A DNA stretch of 64,000 nucleotides from Aurantiochytrium sp. KH105 (Eukaryota; Sar; Bigyra; Thraustochytrida; Thraustochytriidae), in NCBI GenBank assembly GCA_003116975.1, contig BGKB01000004.1:372001-436000 (forward strand), in the 5' to 3' direction. Under the pieces are notes generated by a model. That model was not told where the DNA came from. It did no database searches and was given only the letters and a program-made list of their open reading frames with translations. A program made the translations under genes and the position numbers. Positions 29,101-39,005 of this stretch are shown one piece after another (position 1 is the stretch's first letter; each line of letters opens with the position of its first letter).

Positions 29101-31947
29101 CGAGTGGTCGCAAATATGGCCCTACTTCGCCTTGCACAGGCCCCGCGCCCAACGCGCACACTCTACCAACTTGAAAAAAAGCACGATTGCGCAGCTTGGA
29201 CCACGCCAGCAACTTGGAAAATCGTCTGATTGCTTGCATTGTGTGGCTGCGCGCAGCTGCGGTGGACTCATTCCAAAGTCGCGCGTCCTCTTGCGATGTC
29301 GGCTCGGGAAGAGCTTCGAGCCACTCTTGTGCTGAGCTTGCAACAAATCTTTGAGCGCTTTCGAGGAAAGCGTCATTCGTCGACAGGCCGACCTCTTCAC
29401 GATCAGCAAGATACTGCGAAATGATCTGTTCGTCAATGTTGGCGCTTCGGAAGCAGTTGATAAAGAATGTCAAGGCTGCCTCGAGTGCACTCCGAGCAGC
29501 TCGGACTTTGGACGATGCCATCTGGCCCCAGTCGCGGTGATCGCACACAGTCTGGCACGCCTCACGCAAAGCATCGCATCGAAATGCCATGGTAACAGCG
29601 ACAACGCGGAGAACAGTCACGAATGCGTCTTCATTGGCGAGGTTCGGTACGCGTGCTGCAAGGTACGCCGAGGTCGAATATTCTCGAGTGCGCGACTCGT
29701 GTTCGTTGCGATCCTCACGCTCGAGAAGCGCGCGAAGAGCTGTTGCTGCTGCTGCGCTAGCCCCATGACCATGTTGGCCGGACACGCACTCATCTACAAG
29801 GCCTTGGACCTCTGCAGCCGCAAGTTGATCGAGATAACCATGGACCAGAATAGCCCAGACTTGAAGCGCGGACTGTCGCACCCTGGCGGAAGGCGAGATG
29901 CCCTTCGCTGCCACTTCAGCCTGCTCGCTATTGGAACTTTCGAAGTCGCCATCCACAGAATTATCGGCTGAGTCGTTAGAGAGGGCTGCGGCGAGAGTCG
30001 TTCGAAACCATACAAGCAGCTGCGCCTTCCCAAAAGATGCCGTAAGTTGGCATGCGCCAGTGGAGCTGTCGTGGCGCGCAATAAGATGGAGAGCCTGGAG
30101 CCCCGTGTCTTGCACTTGTCGATTGCGGTGAGAAAGCATCATATCGAGCACGCGGGGAGCGTCTGTGCCCGAAGAGTATTCTTTACAGGCAATAAGCGCC
30201 GTCGCGGCCAAAAGAGTCACGCTACGAGACGTAATGAGCGCTACATCGTCGAGGCGAGCCAAGAGACGCCAGAGAGCGTGACAAGCCTTTTCAGCAGACT
30301 CGTGCGTGCGCGAGAGCACTGCAACGGCATGTAAAGGGTCAAAGCGTCCTGTTTCGGGGTCAATGTCCTCCGTTTCCCAGATACACACAAGTGTTACGTC
30401 TGCGGCTGCGCGGCGGATCTCGTCGTTGTAGACTGCAGTATCGACGATTTTGCCGGCATCCACGCTCATATTCGCCTCGGACTCTTGAAAGAGAATGCTG
30501 CCAATGCGTGGAAGCATGTGCGGTCCTTCGTTGCGACGGAAAGACGGCGCTCGAAGCAAAAGAAACTTGGCCGCCAATAGTGCAGCATATCGTCTGCCCC
30601 ACAAAGTCGCTGTGCCCATATCGCGCAAAGTGTCAGAGACAGTTTCGCTACTGCCTTCAGCTGCGACGCCCTCGGCCTCAACAGACGGGCCGTCGGAATT
30701 GAGCTCGTTCTGTGAGAACATGTTGCAGAGCGTTTCGACGACCCGGCGGGAATGGCCCATTGCACTTTGTTGGGGAGCGGCACTAGCGGCGGCGAGCGCC
30801 AGCAAGCGAGCGCACGACTCACGAACGGGAGCCACTACGCTGTCTGCGGCGTAGTCGCCGAAGCGATCCATGCCAAGGACACAAAGACAGCGCACAGCGA
30901 TATCCTCGAGACAAGGCGCCGGCCAAGTCGTGCGCGACGTCATAAAGGCGCTCAAAGCAGCCGCAGATCCATGACGGGCCTCCCAGCGATGGCTGAGGAG
31001 ATTTTGCGCAAGAACAAGCCACACGCTGGCCATCTGATAGGCAGCAGAGTCCCCCCGAAAAAAGGATTCGCTGACGAGGTGCTCGAGGTCCTGCTCAAAG
31101 CTGTCTGTCGCGGTAGCCTCATTGGTGCGCGCAGCTTTGACGCGGTCCTGCGCGAGCTCGCGTGCGCTGCGTTTACGAGATGAGGTTGTGCCGGTTGAAG
31201 TCGAGGCGGCACTGTCCTTGGATTTGAGCTCGAACTTGACTCTTGGCGCACGCTTGGCCGCGCGAGAGTCGTTCGAGGAAGAAGAGGCGATGAGCGTCGA
31301 CACATGTGGTCGTTGAGGAACAGATTTGCGCGAAGCTACTTCGGCCGAGTCGGGTGCAAGGTCATTCTCATCGAGAATGTCGTCTTCAGCAGCCCCGACG
31401 CCAGGGGGACTGAAAGCGGCCAGACGGAGATTGCGCAGGACGGCTGCCCGTTGGCGTTGTAAGTCTCTCTCTCCCTCGTCGTCCACGTCTTGATCGTCAT
31501 TTGGCTCTTGACGGCGTCGCTTCGTCGCACGGGAAAGTAGCGGCTGTGCATTGGCAAAAATGTGATCGAGGTCGACCCGCGCGAATGAAAGTGGAGTTGC
31601 GCGAGCCTGCACGCATCGCATGACATTTGCGCGCGCGACATCATCGTCTAGCGCGTGCGCGAGGGCCGCCTCGAGCGTCGCCGCTGCTGCAAGCCTCGCA
31701 TCCCACGCGAGGCTGCCGACGCAGACCGCGCTCAATTCTGCCAGGACCCAGGCCGTTTGCGCGCGGGCATTCCCGTGCTCGTCTTCAGCGGAGGCAGCGA
31801 GGCTCTCGCCGACTTCTGCGCCGAGCTGCTCGGCTGCGCTCTGCCGCGCGACAGCGCTCCTCGCTGCGCCGCGCCAAGGCGTGCGTGCGCGAGGAAGCGG
31901 TCGGTGTTGGTCTCGCTCGTCAGCCGCGTCTCGCGTCCCGAGTTCAT
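26150..31947 (-). CDS. BTAF1: BTAF1/Mot1 Snf2-family ATPase (TBP-removing factor)
   Basis: A Swi2/Snf2 ATPase that strips TATA-binding protein from DNA. The main frame (26150-31735, 1861 codons, close to the 1849 residues of human BTAF1) has N-terminal HEAT repeats followed by a helicase core: DDLGLGKT (motif I), VVCPSSLTGHW (Ia), ILDEAHSIRN (II), ITGTPIHND (III), SATKVGGQGLNLTGAN-type motif V (here LLATTKVGGQGLNLTGANVV) and DLQAMDRAHRLGQRR (VI). An NSSS repeat lies in the middle. The codon at 31735 is TTG and homology continues upstream in the same frame (QSAAEQLGAEVGE) without an ATG before a stop at 31955-31957. A candidate start of the family (TDRFLAHARLG) lies in another frame from ATG 31947 (or 32004), so the 5' end is unresolved. 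Confidence 0.9.
28582..28726. repeat. 12-bp coding minisatellite within BTAF1
   Basis: About eleven near-perfect copies of the plus-strand unit CTGCTGCTGTTG. On the coding strand it gives Asn-Ser-Ser-Ser repeats in a linker of BTAF1, between HEAT-repeat blocks. The array stays in frame and is pure at DNA level. Confidence 0.93.
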
Positions 31948-32211
31948 GCCAAGTTCACGCCGCCCCGAGCGGGCTGCGCGAGGCCGGGCGCCTGAACGTA
32001 CCATGGAGGAGCCGCGCGAGCCGGCGCCAGGCGCCGCGCCGCGCGGGCCGCTCGCTCATGCGGAGGCGGCCTCGTCGCGCACGTCGCGGACAGTTGGTTG
32101 TCTAGGGCGATCGATCTTTCTCAGTATGGCTTCTGCGACCGCTTCTACGGCGTGCAGCAGCAGACCCCGAAGCACGGCAGCGCGACGCTCGCGAGCCGCG
32201 AGCACGGCCGG

Positions 32212-33081
32212 ATGCGGGCGGTCGCGTGGTGGCCGCTGCTGCTGCGGTGGCTGCTGGCGCAGGACGCCGACGTGGCCTCGCCGGAGCTCTGGGAGCCGCG
32301 GGTCGTGCCGACGTCGACGTGCAGCGAGCGGCTGCACGGCGAAGGCCTCGAGGACGACGCCGTGGAGGCGTCGGCCGGCGTGGGCCTCTTTGCCACGAGC
32401 TCGATGGACCGTGGAGAAAGGCTCTTTGAGCTGCCGCCAAATGTCTTTGTCAAGGGCGATCAGTGGGAGCTGGCGGAGTGGCTTGTTCGCGAGAATGTGA
32501 CCTTGGAGGTCATGCGTGTGCGAGCCGAGGTCTGTGCTGCGCGGCCCGAAGACTGCGCGGCCATGGGAGAGCTCGAGGAGGACGACATTCTTGAGGCGGA
32601 AACGTGGCAGCCATATGTCGACAGTCTTCCACAGGACCGCTCGCGATTACCATTGGGCAACGTTTTCCTTCAGGCGCTCTTTAGCGAGAATTCGCGCGAG
32701 CGCACAACAGAAGCCAGCGAGCTCGCGGTCCGCGAGGCGGTCGAGTACATTCCGGACTGGATCAAAGAGGTCCCAGAGGGCGTCGAGCGATGGCTTTACG
32801 CCAATGCCCTTGTTGCAAGTCGACTGCACAAGGTTTGGTACCGCGATGCGTTCGGAGATTGGGAAATGACAACTGCACTAGTTCCGCTGGCGGACCTGCT
32901 CAACGCCCCAGCGCCCGGCGAGGCAGCAAACGTTGCATGCGAGACCAGCCGTCGAAATGGCTACTTTTTATGTACGACCACGACGCATGTGTCAGCTGGC
33001 ACGCAGCTACTCGTTCATTATGGTGATCCAAATGCTACGGCTGAGAGCCTTGTAGATACCTTTGGGATCCTCGTAGGATAA
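32212..33081 (+). CDS. SET-domain protein of the SETD3/Rubisco-LSMT type with a possible signal peptide
   Basis: A 289-residue protein-lysine/histidine methyltransferase-like protein. The split SET domain shows VGLFATSSMDRGERLFELP at the start, PLADLLNAPAPGEA (the family's PxADxxNH-like element) and LLVHYGDPNATAESLVDTFGIL (the catalytic-tyrosine YG segment) at the end. The first in-frame ATG (32212) gives a hydrophobic head AWWPLLLRWLLA followed by polar residues, which looks like a signal peptide or anchor and is unusual for this family, which is mostly nuclear, cytosolic or plastid. The frame is open to 32098 (TTG), so a spliced upstream exon is possible. The C-terminal substrate-binding domain of larger relatives is missing. 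It is divergent from BTAF1. Confidence 0.8.
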   Translation: MRAVAWWPLLLRWLLAQDADVASPELWEPRVVPTSTCSERLHGEGLEDDAVEASAGVGLFATSSMDRGERLFELPPNVFVKGDQWELAEWLVRENVTLEVMRVRAEVCAARPEDCAAMGELEEDDILEAETWQPYVDSLPQDRSRLPLGNVFLQALFSENSRERTTEASELAVREAVEYIPDWIKEVPEGVERWLYANALVASRLHKVWYRDAFGDWEMTTALVPLADLLNAPAPGEAANVACETSRRNGYFLCTTTTHVSAGTQLLVHYGDPNATAESLVDTFGILVG

Positions 33082-33523
33082 TTTTTTATTGTATTGAATT
33101 TATTTCGTGGGGTGCTTTATGTGTATCTCCTACTGGTTCGAGTCAGCGGTCGGTTGTTTTGCGTCTCGTTATTGAGAGTTTCTTTCTGACGACCTTTCTT
33201 ATTTTAGTCTCCCTCACCGATGGTTTGACTCCACGTATTGCTTGCTTGGTCAGTCGAAAGTACCACTCTCGCTCATGGTTGGCCACAGGTTTCGACGCAA
33301 TCATTCGATCGATCGATCGATCGACCAGATCAGCCAGCCAGCCCGTCCGCTTCTGTGCGATGCCGAACACAAAGGAAGAACTCTCCTTGCCCTGCTTTCT
33401 TCTTCAGATCTGGTCGAAGCGAGGACGAGAACTTGAAGCAAGTCTCGAACTCGGACGCACTCTCGGACCTGGACACGCAGACGCGCAGACGCGAGCAGCG
33501 AAGCAGCGAAGCAGCGAGAGAGG
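33082..33523. other. Intergenic region with GATC repeat
   Basis: 3' flank of the SET gene and 5' flank of the Lifeguard gene. A GATC tandem repeat lies near 33308-33324 and an AGCC repeat follows it. A GGTTCGAGTC string near 33136 resembles a tRNA B box but no cloverleaf can be built around it. Confidence 0.55.
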
Positions 33524-34423
33524 ATGAGCGGCGTGGGCGCGCGGCGCGAGGTGGACGACCTGGAGGCCAACAAGCCGCTGCGCGGCGGCGGCGGCGGCTG
33601 GGGTGGGCGGCATGAGGATGACAGGGACGGCTTCGTCCCGACAGCCGAGCCCGTCGGTGGCACGGGGTACTCTACGGGCTACGCGACGGCTCCGCTGGGC
33701 GGGGGCGCAGGAGGTATGGCGGGCAATGAAGACGTGCGATTTGCCGAAGCCATTGACGCGTACGACGTGGCGGTGAGGCACGGATTCGTTCGCAAAGTCT
33801 TTGGGATCCTTTTCGTGCAGCTCGCCGTGACCTTTGGCTGGACACTCTTTTGCTCGCTGCACGCGGGTGCACGGCAATACATGCAGCAGAACAGCGGCGT
33901 CCCAGCTACGCTTGGTCTTGTGCTTCCGCTGGGATCGCTGCTGGGCCTTATGTGCTGTGGCGATGGTGGCAGGCGGTACCCACTCAATTACATCTTGCTG
34001 TCGGTCCTCACTGTTGGCGAAAGTCTCCTCCTCGGTCTCGTGGCCGCCACGACTGAAGCCGAAACGGTGGCCATGGCTGTTGGTACTACAGTGGCGGTTG
34101 TAGGCATGCTGGGTCTGTTTGCGACGCAAACAAAGTATGATTTTACCGGCGCTGGGCCCTACCTGTCGATGGCGTTGTGGGTCATGGTGTTGTACGCGCT
34201 GATTGGAGGTCTCTTCGGACTTGGCGGTGGTCGCGTTTATGCAATCTTTGGCACTCTTCTCTTTTCTGCCTATCTCATTTACGATGTTCAGCTCATTGTC
34301 GGTGGCAAACACACAAAGTTCGCCTTTGGCGTGGATGACTACGTGCTCGCAAGCATTTCCGTGTACCTGGATGTCATCAACATTTTTCTCTACATTTTGG
34401 AGTTGATGAACGATCGCAATTGA
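33524..34423 (+). CDS. BAX inhibitor-1 / Lifeguard (TMBIM) family membrane protein
   Basis: A 299-residue multi-pass protein of the BI-1-like family, which in eukaryotes sits in ER, Golgi or plasma membrane and modulates calcium leak and cell death. A Gly-rich cytosolic head (1-75) precedes about seven membrane segments (residues about 90-295). The C-terminal family signature is clear: FGTLLFSAYLIYDVQLIVGGKH, then YVLASISVYLDVINIFLYILELM. The length and the D/Y/D pattern in the last two helices fit the Lifeguard branch rather than classical BI-1. The start at 33524 is the first ATG of the frame. No intron is needed. Confidence 0.93.
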   Translation: MSGVGARREVDDLEANKPLRGGGGGWGGRHEDDRDGFVPTAEPVGGTGYSTGYATAPLGGGAGGMAGNEDVRFAEAIDAYDVAVRHGFVRKVFGILFVQLAVTFGWTLFCSLHAGARQYMQQNSGVPATLGLVLPLGSLLGLMCCGDGGRRYPLNYILLSVLTVGESLLLGLVAATTEAETVAMAVGTTVAVVGMLGLFATQTKYDFTGAGPYLSMALWVMVLYALIGGLFGLGGGRVYAIFGTLLFSAYLIYDVQLIVGGKHTKFAFGVDDYVLASISVYLDVINIFLYILELMNDRN

Positions 34424-34824
34424 CTTTCAGAAGATTCACACAGAAGGAATGGGTGATGGGAAAAGCTTCGCGCATTCTAAAAATAACGAGAGCATCATTG
34501 ACATTACAACAATTGCATGTTGTTGTTAATAATTTTTCTTTTTGGTAGGGTTTTGTTTTCGCTCACGTTGTGTCACTCTGTGTCTCCCTTCTGCAGGAAT
34601 GTCAATCCTGTGCCTTTATTCACGCTGCGCGTGAGCAATCGCTTATTACGATCGCCCCTCCAACAAAAGAAAGAGTATGTAGTATACCAAAGGCTACTCT
34701 CTACCTAGGCCTACTTCTACACACTCAAGAGGCGAGAACAGCGCGCAATGGAAAACAGCCAAAAAGTTTGAATTATGAACGAGATGGGAGAGAAATGGAT
34801 TGTATATGATCAGAAAGAGAGGAC
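34424..34824. other. Convergent 3' flanks
   Basis: AT-richer sequence between the stops of the Lifeguard gene (+) and the severin gene (-). Polyadenylation-type AT-rich stretches are present; no gene is seen. Confidence 0.55.
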
Positions 34825-36027
34825 TTAGTACTCGACCATGTTGCCGAAGATGAGGTCGACCTTGTCCTGGTTCTTGGCCTGGAGGATGCGGGTGACCGGG
34901 ATGTGCTTGTTGAGGCCCTCATCGGCAATGTACTTGTCGGCGAACTTCATGCACTTGGACTTCTCCTCGCGGGAAGCGCCAGTGCCCACCCAGACCCAGA
35001 TGCCAACGTTGGCGTGGACAAGGAAGACATCGGACGAGTCGAGCATGTCCCACTTGACCTTGCCCTCGTGCTCCTTGGTCATCTTGACCGCGCCGGACTG
35101 GTCCGAGATGCGGTAGAGCTTGATCGAGTCGACGTCGAGGGCCTCGTCCTTGCCGGCCTCGTCCTCGGAAAGGAGGAACGGATCGTCGGCGGGGCGAACG
35201 TCATCCTCGGAGCCGCCAAGGATCGTCCAGAACTCGTCGTCGACGACGTTGACCTTGCGGGCCTTGCCGTTGCGCGAGGCGACGACGTTGCTCTGGAGGT
35301 TGGCGCCCTTGCTCTTCTCGAAGGCGTTGGCCTCGGCGCCGACCCAGAGGTAGATCTTGAGGCCGGCGTCGAGCACAAAGACGTCGCCGTGGTTCATGTT
35401 CGAGGCTGCCACGGGGATCTGGAAAGCGCGGGTGGTGCGCTTGGTGCGGCGGATCATGAGCAGACGGGGCTCGTACTCCTCGGGCTTGACCGCGCGGAAG
35501 CCAGAGGGGTGGCCACCCTTGAGGTACATGATCTCCTTGAAGTAGGACTGGAAGAGGCGGCTCTCGGAGCCCTGGGTCTCGCGGTGCTGGATAGGGCCGT
35601 CGTCGAGGAGGTCGTCGATCTCGACGGTCTTGTAGGCAGCGACACCGATCTCATCCTGGGATGAGTCGTTACCGAGCCAGAAGTGGACATCCCAGGCGAG
35701 CTTATCGGTGAGCTTTCCGTTCTCGTCCTTGACGCGGTAGGTGTTCAGGGCGATGTACGAGTCGCCGGTGAAGAATTGGCCGTAGTCGGCAGGGGCGACG
35801 CGGGCGATGCCAAAGTCCGGGGTGTCGTTCGCGGTGCGCTTGTTCTCGACGCGCCAGACCTCGAGGCCGACCTTGCTGCCGGCGTTCTTGAGAGCCGGGT
35901 CGGAGGCGGCGGCGTTCTTGCGAAGGTCGCGGTTCTCCTTGCTGCCGATGCCGGCAATGTTCGAGTCCTCGAGCGAGGCCTGGCCAACGTCGCCGTTCTC
36001 ATCGCGTCCGAACTCGTCGACGGTCAT
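34825..36027 (-). CDS. Severin/fragmin-type gelsolin-family actin-severing protein
   Basis: A 400-residue protein with three gelsolin repeats, the size of severin or fragmin rather than six-repeat gelsolin. Calcium-dependent severing and capping of actin filaments is the family role. Repeat 1 (about 50-165) shows VWRVENK, FFTGDSYIALNTYR, VHFWLGNDSSQDEIGVAAYKTVEIDDLL and SRLFQSYF; repeat 2 (about 190-290) has VFVLDAGLKIYLWVG; repeat 3 (about 300-400) has VFLVHANVGIWVWVGTGAS. Codon choice is extremely biased to C/G-ending codons (CTC, AAG, GAG, GTC), suggesting very high expression. The start is the ATG at 36027. Confidence 0.93.
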   Translation of the reverse strand: MTVDEFGRDENGDVGQASLEDSNIAGIGSKENRDLRKNAAASDPALKNAGSKVGLEVWRVENKRTANDTPDFGIARVAPADYGQFFTGDSYIALNTYRVKDENGKLTDKLAWDVHFWLGNDSSQDEIGVAAYKTVEIDDLLDDGPIQHRETQGSESRLFQSYFKEIMYLKGGHPSGFRAVKPEEYEPRLLMIRRTKRTTRAFQIPVAASNMNHGDVFVLDAGLKIYLWVGAEANAFEKSKGANLQSNVVASRNGKARKVNVVDDEFWTILGGSEDDVRPADDPFLLSEDEAGKDEALDVDSIKLYRISDQSGAVKMTKEHEGKVKWDMLDSSDVFLVHANVGIWVWVGTGASREEKSKCMKFADKYIADEGLNKHIPVTRILQAKNQDKVDLIFGNMVEY

Positions 36028-36576
36028 CTTGCTTGCTTGCTTCGTCTGCGTGCGTGCGTACGTGCGTGCTAGCTTGCTGTTTGTGTTTGATGCGGATCGA
36101 CAGCTGTCTGTCAGTCTTCAACTCCAATCAGGGTTTGCTTTGCTTTGCTTTTGTTTTGCCTCGCCTCGATGCGCCCACTCCTCCTACCCCCTCCCCTCTC
36201 CTTCCCTCATCCCCGCCCAGTCCACTTGGCACGCGGCCTCGCAAGAACCAGCGCAGAAGTTCGCGCGTGCACAACAAAGCCAGCGAAGCCTCTGCCCCAC
36301 GACGTGCGCGCGCGTGCATCCACTGCTGCTTCTCCTTGCGCATCTTCCTGTCATTCATTCATTCAGAAACACCTCGGCCCTGCACGCGCGCGTGCATATA
36401 CATACATGGCAAGCTCGACCTGCTCTGCTCTGCTCTGCACTTCAAGATACACAAAAGCCTTCCCTCCCTCCCTCCCTGCTATCCCCCGCCCAAGGCGGAC
36501 AGCGCCGGCTCGCGCTCCCTCGCTCGCGATGGACGAGCACGGACGAGCTAGCCGGGCTTTCTTTCTCCTCTCCCCT

Positions 36577-37068
36577 CTATCCGCGAGCACACGGCCTGGA
36601 CTCGCGTTTCTGGTGCACGAGGTGCGCGTTCTCCAGGTGCAGCAGCGGCGTCTTCTCCAGCTCCATCCCCATCGCGAGCGCGTGCAGGCCCAGCGCGAGC
36701 AGCACTTTTCGCACGCGGCTCTCGCGGACCGCGTGCGAGCGAGCGAGCGAGCGGGCGGACGGGCGGGCGGGCGATGGGCAAGCAAGCGGGCAATGGTGCG
36801 GGCGGGCGAGGCCTCGAGGACGGCGTCGCGAGAGTACGTACCTGGCGGCGGTGATTGCAATTCGGATTTGCGAAAGTGCTTTTGCGCGCCCCGGCCGGCC
36901 AACCGCGTAGACTCGCGCCCTGCCCCCTCCAGCCCCCTCCCTCCAGCCTCCCTTTCTCCCCCCGTCGGCCTCCCCACAGCCTTCCCCCGGAGACCGGCCG
37001 CCGCGCCCCGCACCGGCCGGCGGTTCTACCGCTGCGGTATGCAGCTTCCGCCGCAGCCGCTCGCGCAA
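36577..37068 (-). CDS. Possible small two-exon gene of unknown function
   Basis: Weak candidate. Exon 1 (37068-36842) ends at a consensus donor CAG|GTACGT; exon 2 (36718-36577) follows an AG acceptor after a 123-bp intron and keeps the frame. Exon 2 reads VRKVLLALGLHALAMGMELE and then KTPLLHLENAHLVHQKRESR, with the strong C/G-ending codon bias seen in real genes nearby. Exon 1 is Gly/Arg-rich and less convincing. The joined product would be 122 residues. I recognise no family; the first exon may be elsewhere or the whole call may be wrong. Confidence 0.25.
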   Translation of the reverse strand: MRERLRRKLHTAAVEPPAGAGRGGRSPGEGCGEADGGRKGGWREGAGGGRARVYAVGRPGRAKALSQIRIAITAARYVLSRRRPRGLARPHHCPLACPSPARPSARSLARSHAVRESRVRKVLLALGLHALAMGMELEKTPLLHLENAHLVHQKRESRPCARG

Positions 37069-37688
37069 AGAGCCGACGTCCTCCTACCAGGGGCGTAGCT
37101 GTGGCTGTCCTCTACCACTGCGTCCTGCGTCGCGCACGCGTCTCGTATATCGACGTACCTTCGCCTAGTGTGCGATTCCTCTACCCCCACTAGCGCCAAG
37201 ACCCGCTTAGTGAAAGGGGGTGTGCGCGCCGGTCGGGGGGGCCATGGGACACTCCCCCGCTCGAGGGGGACTCTTCGCCCGCGTCCTGAGTGCGCGCCGC
37301 CCAGTGGCACGCTGGACAGTGCCGCGCGCGCCAGGATATCCTCGATTACTCGTAAGATCATCCAAACTTGGCCATCGCCGCGGCGGCCGTCGCGGCCCAT
37401 TCTGCCGCCGCTCCGCTCCTCCGCTGCTGGCTGCTGCCATGCCATGCCGTGCCATGGCTGCTGCAGCTGCTGCTGGCCGCCGCGGCACGGCGCGGCAGCC
37501 CGGCCCGCGTCCATCCTCACGGGCAGAGAGGCAGCTGCCACTGCCGGATTTGGTTTGCGAGAGTTGAGAGTGTGTGTTCGCGTGTGTGCGGCCAGCCAGC
37601 TGTATGTATTGCATAGTACGGCACGTGCAGCGCGTGCACGTGCCGGCCGTGCTGCACGCGCTGCAGTGCACCTGGCTGGTCGCTATCG

Positions 37689-37721
<33 letters not shown>

Positions 37722-38208
37722 TCGTGCGGCTGCCCGTCGCATCGCTGCCGCTCCGCCGCCTCTGCCGCCACCACCTGCATTCCCTCGCTCGCCCGCTCGC
37801 TCTCTCCGTCCCTCTCCCCGAGCGCTGGCGGCGGAAGGTATGCACGGAGGAAGCGCGGCCTGTGGCCCTAACGGGCGCGCTGCTGCACTCGCCATGGTCA
37901 CTGCCTTGCTCGCCTTCTTTCTTCTCGGCGTGCCTGCCTGCCTGCCTGCCAGCGAGGTGAGGTGGCCCACCCGGTCATTACCGAGCCCCTCCACCTGGAC
38001 CTGCGCTCGTCAGCGTGTGGCGTCACGTCGGATTTCCGATCGATCCTCGCTCGCTCATTCGCTTGCTCACTTGCTTGCCTGCTCGGCCAAGGGGGAAAAA
38101 CATGCGGTCGCGGCTCGCTTCCGCGCCTCCACGTGCTACTATGTGAGGTTCATTTTGGTTGACCCCTTACACTACAATAACTCGCCTTCGAGCATCATGA
38201 CGACGACG

Positions 38209-38246
<38 letters not shown>

Positions 38247-38631
38247 CTGGCTGCCATGATACTCGAGGCTGCTGCAGCAAGTCAGCCAGCCAGCCAGCTA
38301 CCCTAGCTAGCTGTCGCGGCCCGTCAAGACGGACGAGCCCGTTCACGAGGCGAGGACTCCGACTCGGAGGGAGCCCCCTCCGCCTTCAAGTTGGGCCACC
38401 TGCCGCGAGAGAGCCGAGACGAGCCAGCGGGAGCCTTCTTGCACGCAGGCACGCACGTGGGCCGGTGAGCACGCGCCCAAGATTGTTTGGCAAGTGGCCG
38501 GGATGGCCGGGGTGGCTGGTTTGGAGTTTGTGTAAGATTCCGGCCGCGGGTTATCCATCCTGCGTGCAGGGCGTGGGCTCGTGGTCATGCATGGCCAGTT
38601 CGCTGCGCTGCTTGGAGCGAGGAAGATAGAC

Positions 38632-38632
<1 letters not shown>

Positions 38633-38668
<36 letters not shown>
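38633..38668. repeat. (GA)n dinucleotide repeat
   Basis: About 18 uninterrupted GA units. Confidence 0.95.
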
Positions 38669-38673
<5 letters not shown>

Positions 38674-39005
38674 TGGTTGGACGAGTAGAAAGCGAAGAAT
38701 GAGTAGTAGTAATAACAAGATAGTCACGACGGCGAGTAGCCGGTGGAGGTGACTGCGATCATGACCCGTCATTCGTAAATGAGCTGCGGCAGCAACAGCA
38801 ACAGACGGCAGTGCTCGCGTCACAGATAATAACGGCGGGAACATAACGAGCGCATACCTTCATTTCCGAGCTCGCCGCAGGATCACGATCTGCAGAACTT
38901 GGACACGGACGCGGCGCTGGAAAAAATCGCGAATCTTCCGAATTTACAGCAGACAGTCAGGCAGCTTGTACGGACTACACTACTACAGTCAAGCGTCCCC
39001 CTTTT

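Larger units (their letters stand above)
36028..39005. other. 3-kb region with no firm gene; repeats
   Basis: GC-rich sequence between severin (start 36027) and the stop of Prp16 (39006). It holds (GAC/AAC)n near 38198-38247, (GA)n at 38633-38668, GTCGCT repeats near 37680-37724 and AGCC runs. Open frames are long on both strands but low in complexity. Only one weak gene candidate (36577-37068, minus) is listed separately. Confidence 0.5.

Noticed and set aside
33120-33160. tRNA B-box-like GGTTCGAGTC
   Set aside because: No A box or acceptor stem at the proper distance.
34903-35664. 253-codon plus-strand open frame, Val/Leu/Asp-rich
   Set aside because: Antisense to severin and a product of its biased codons.
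37840-37960. Signal-peptide-like first exon (MVTALLAFFLLGVPACLPASE) before a GTGAGG donor-like site
   Set aside because: No second exon or conserved continuation could be found; the CCTGC repeat alone can produce this sequence.
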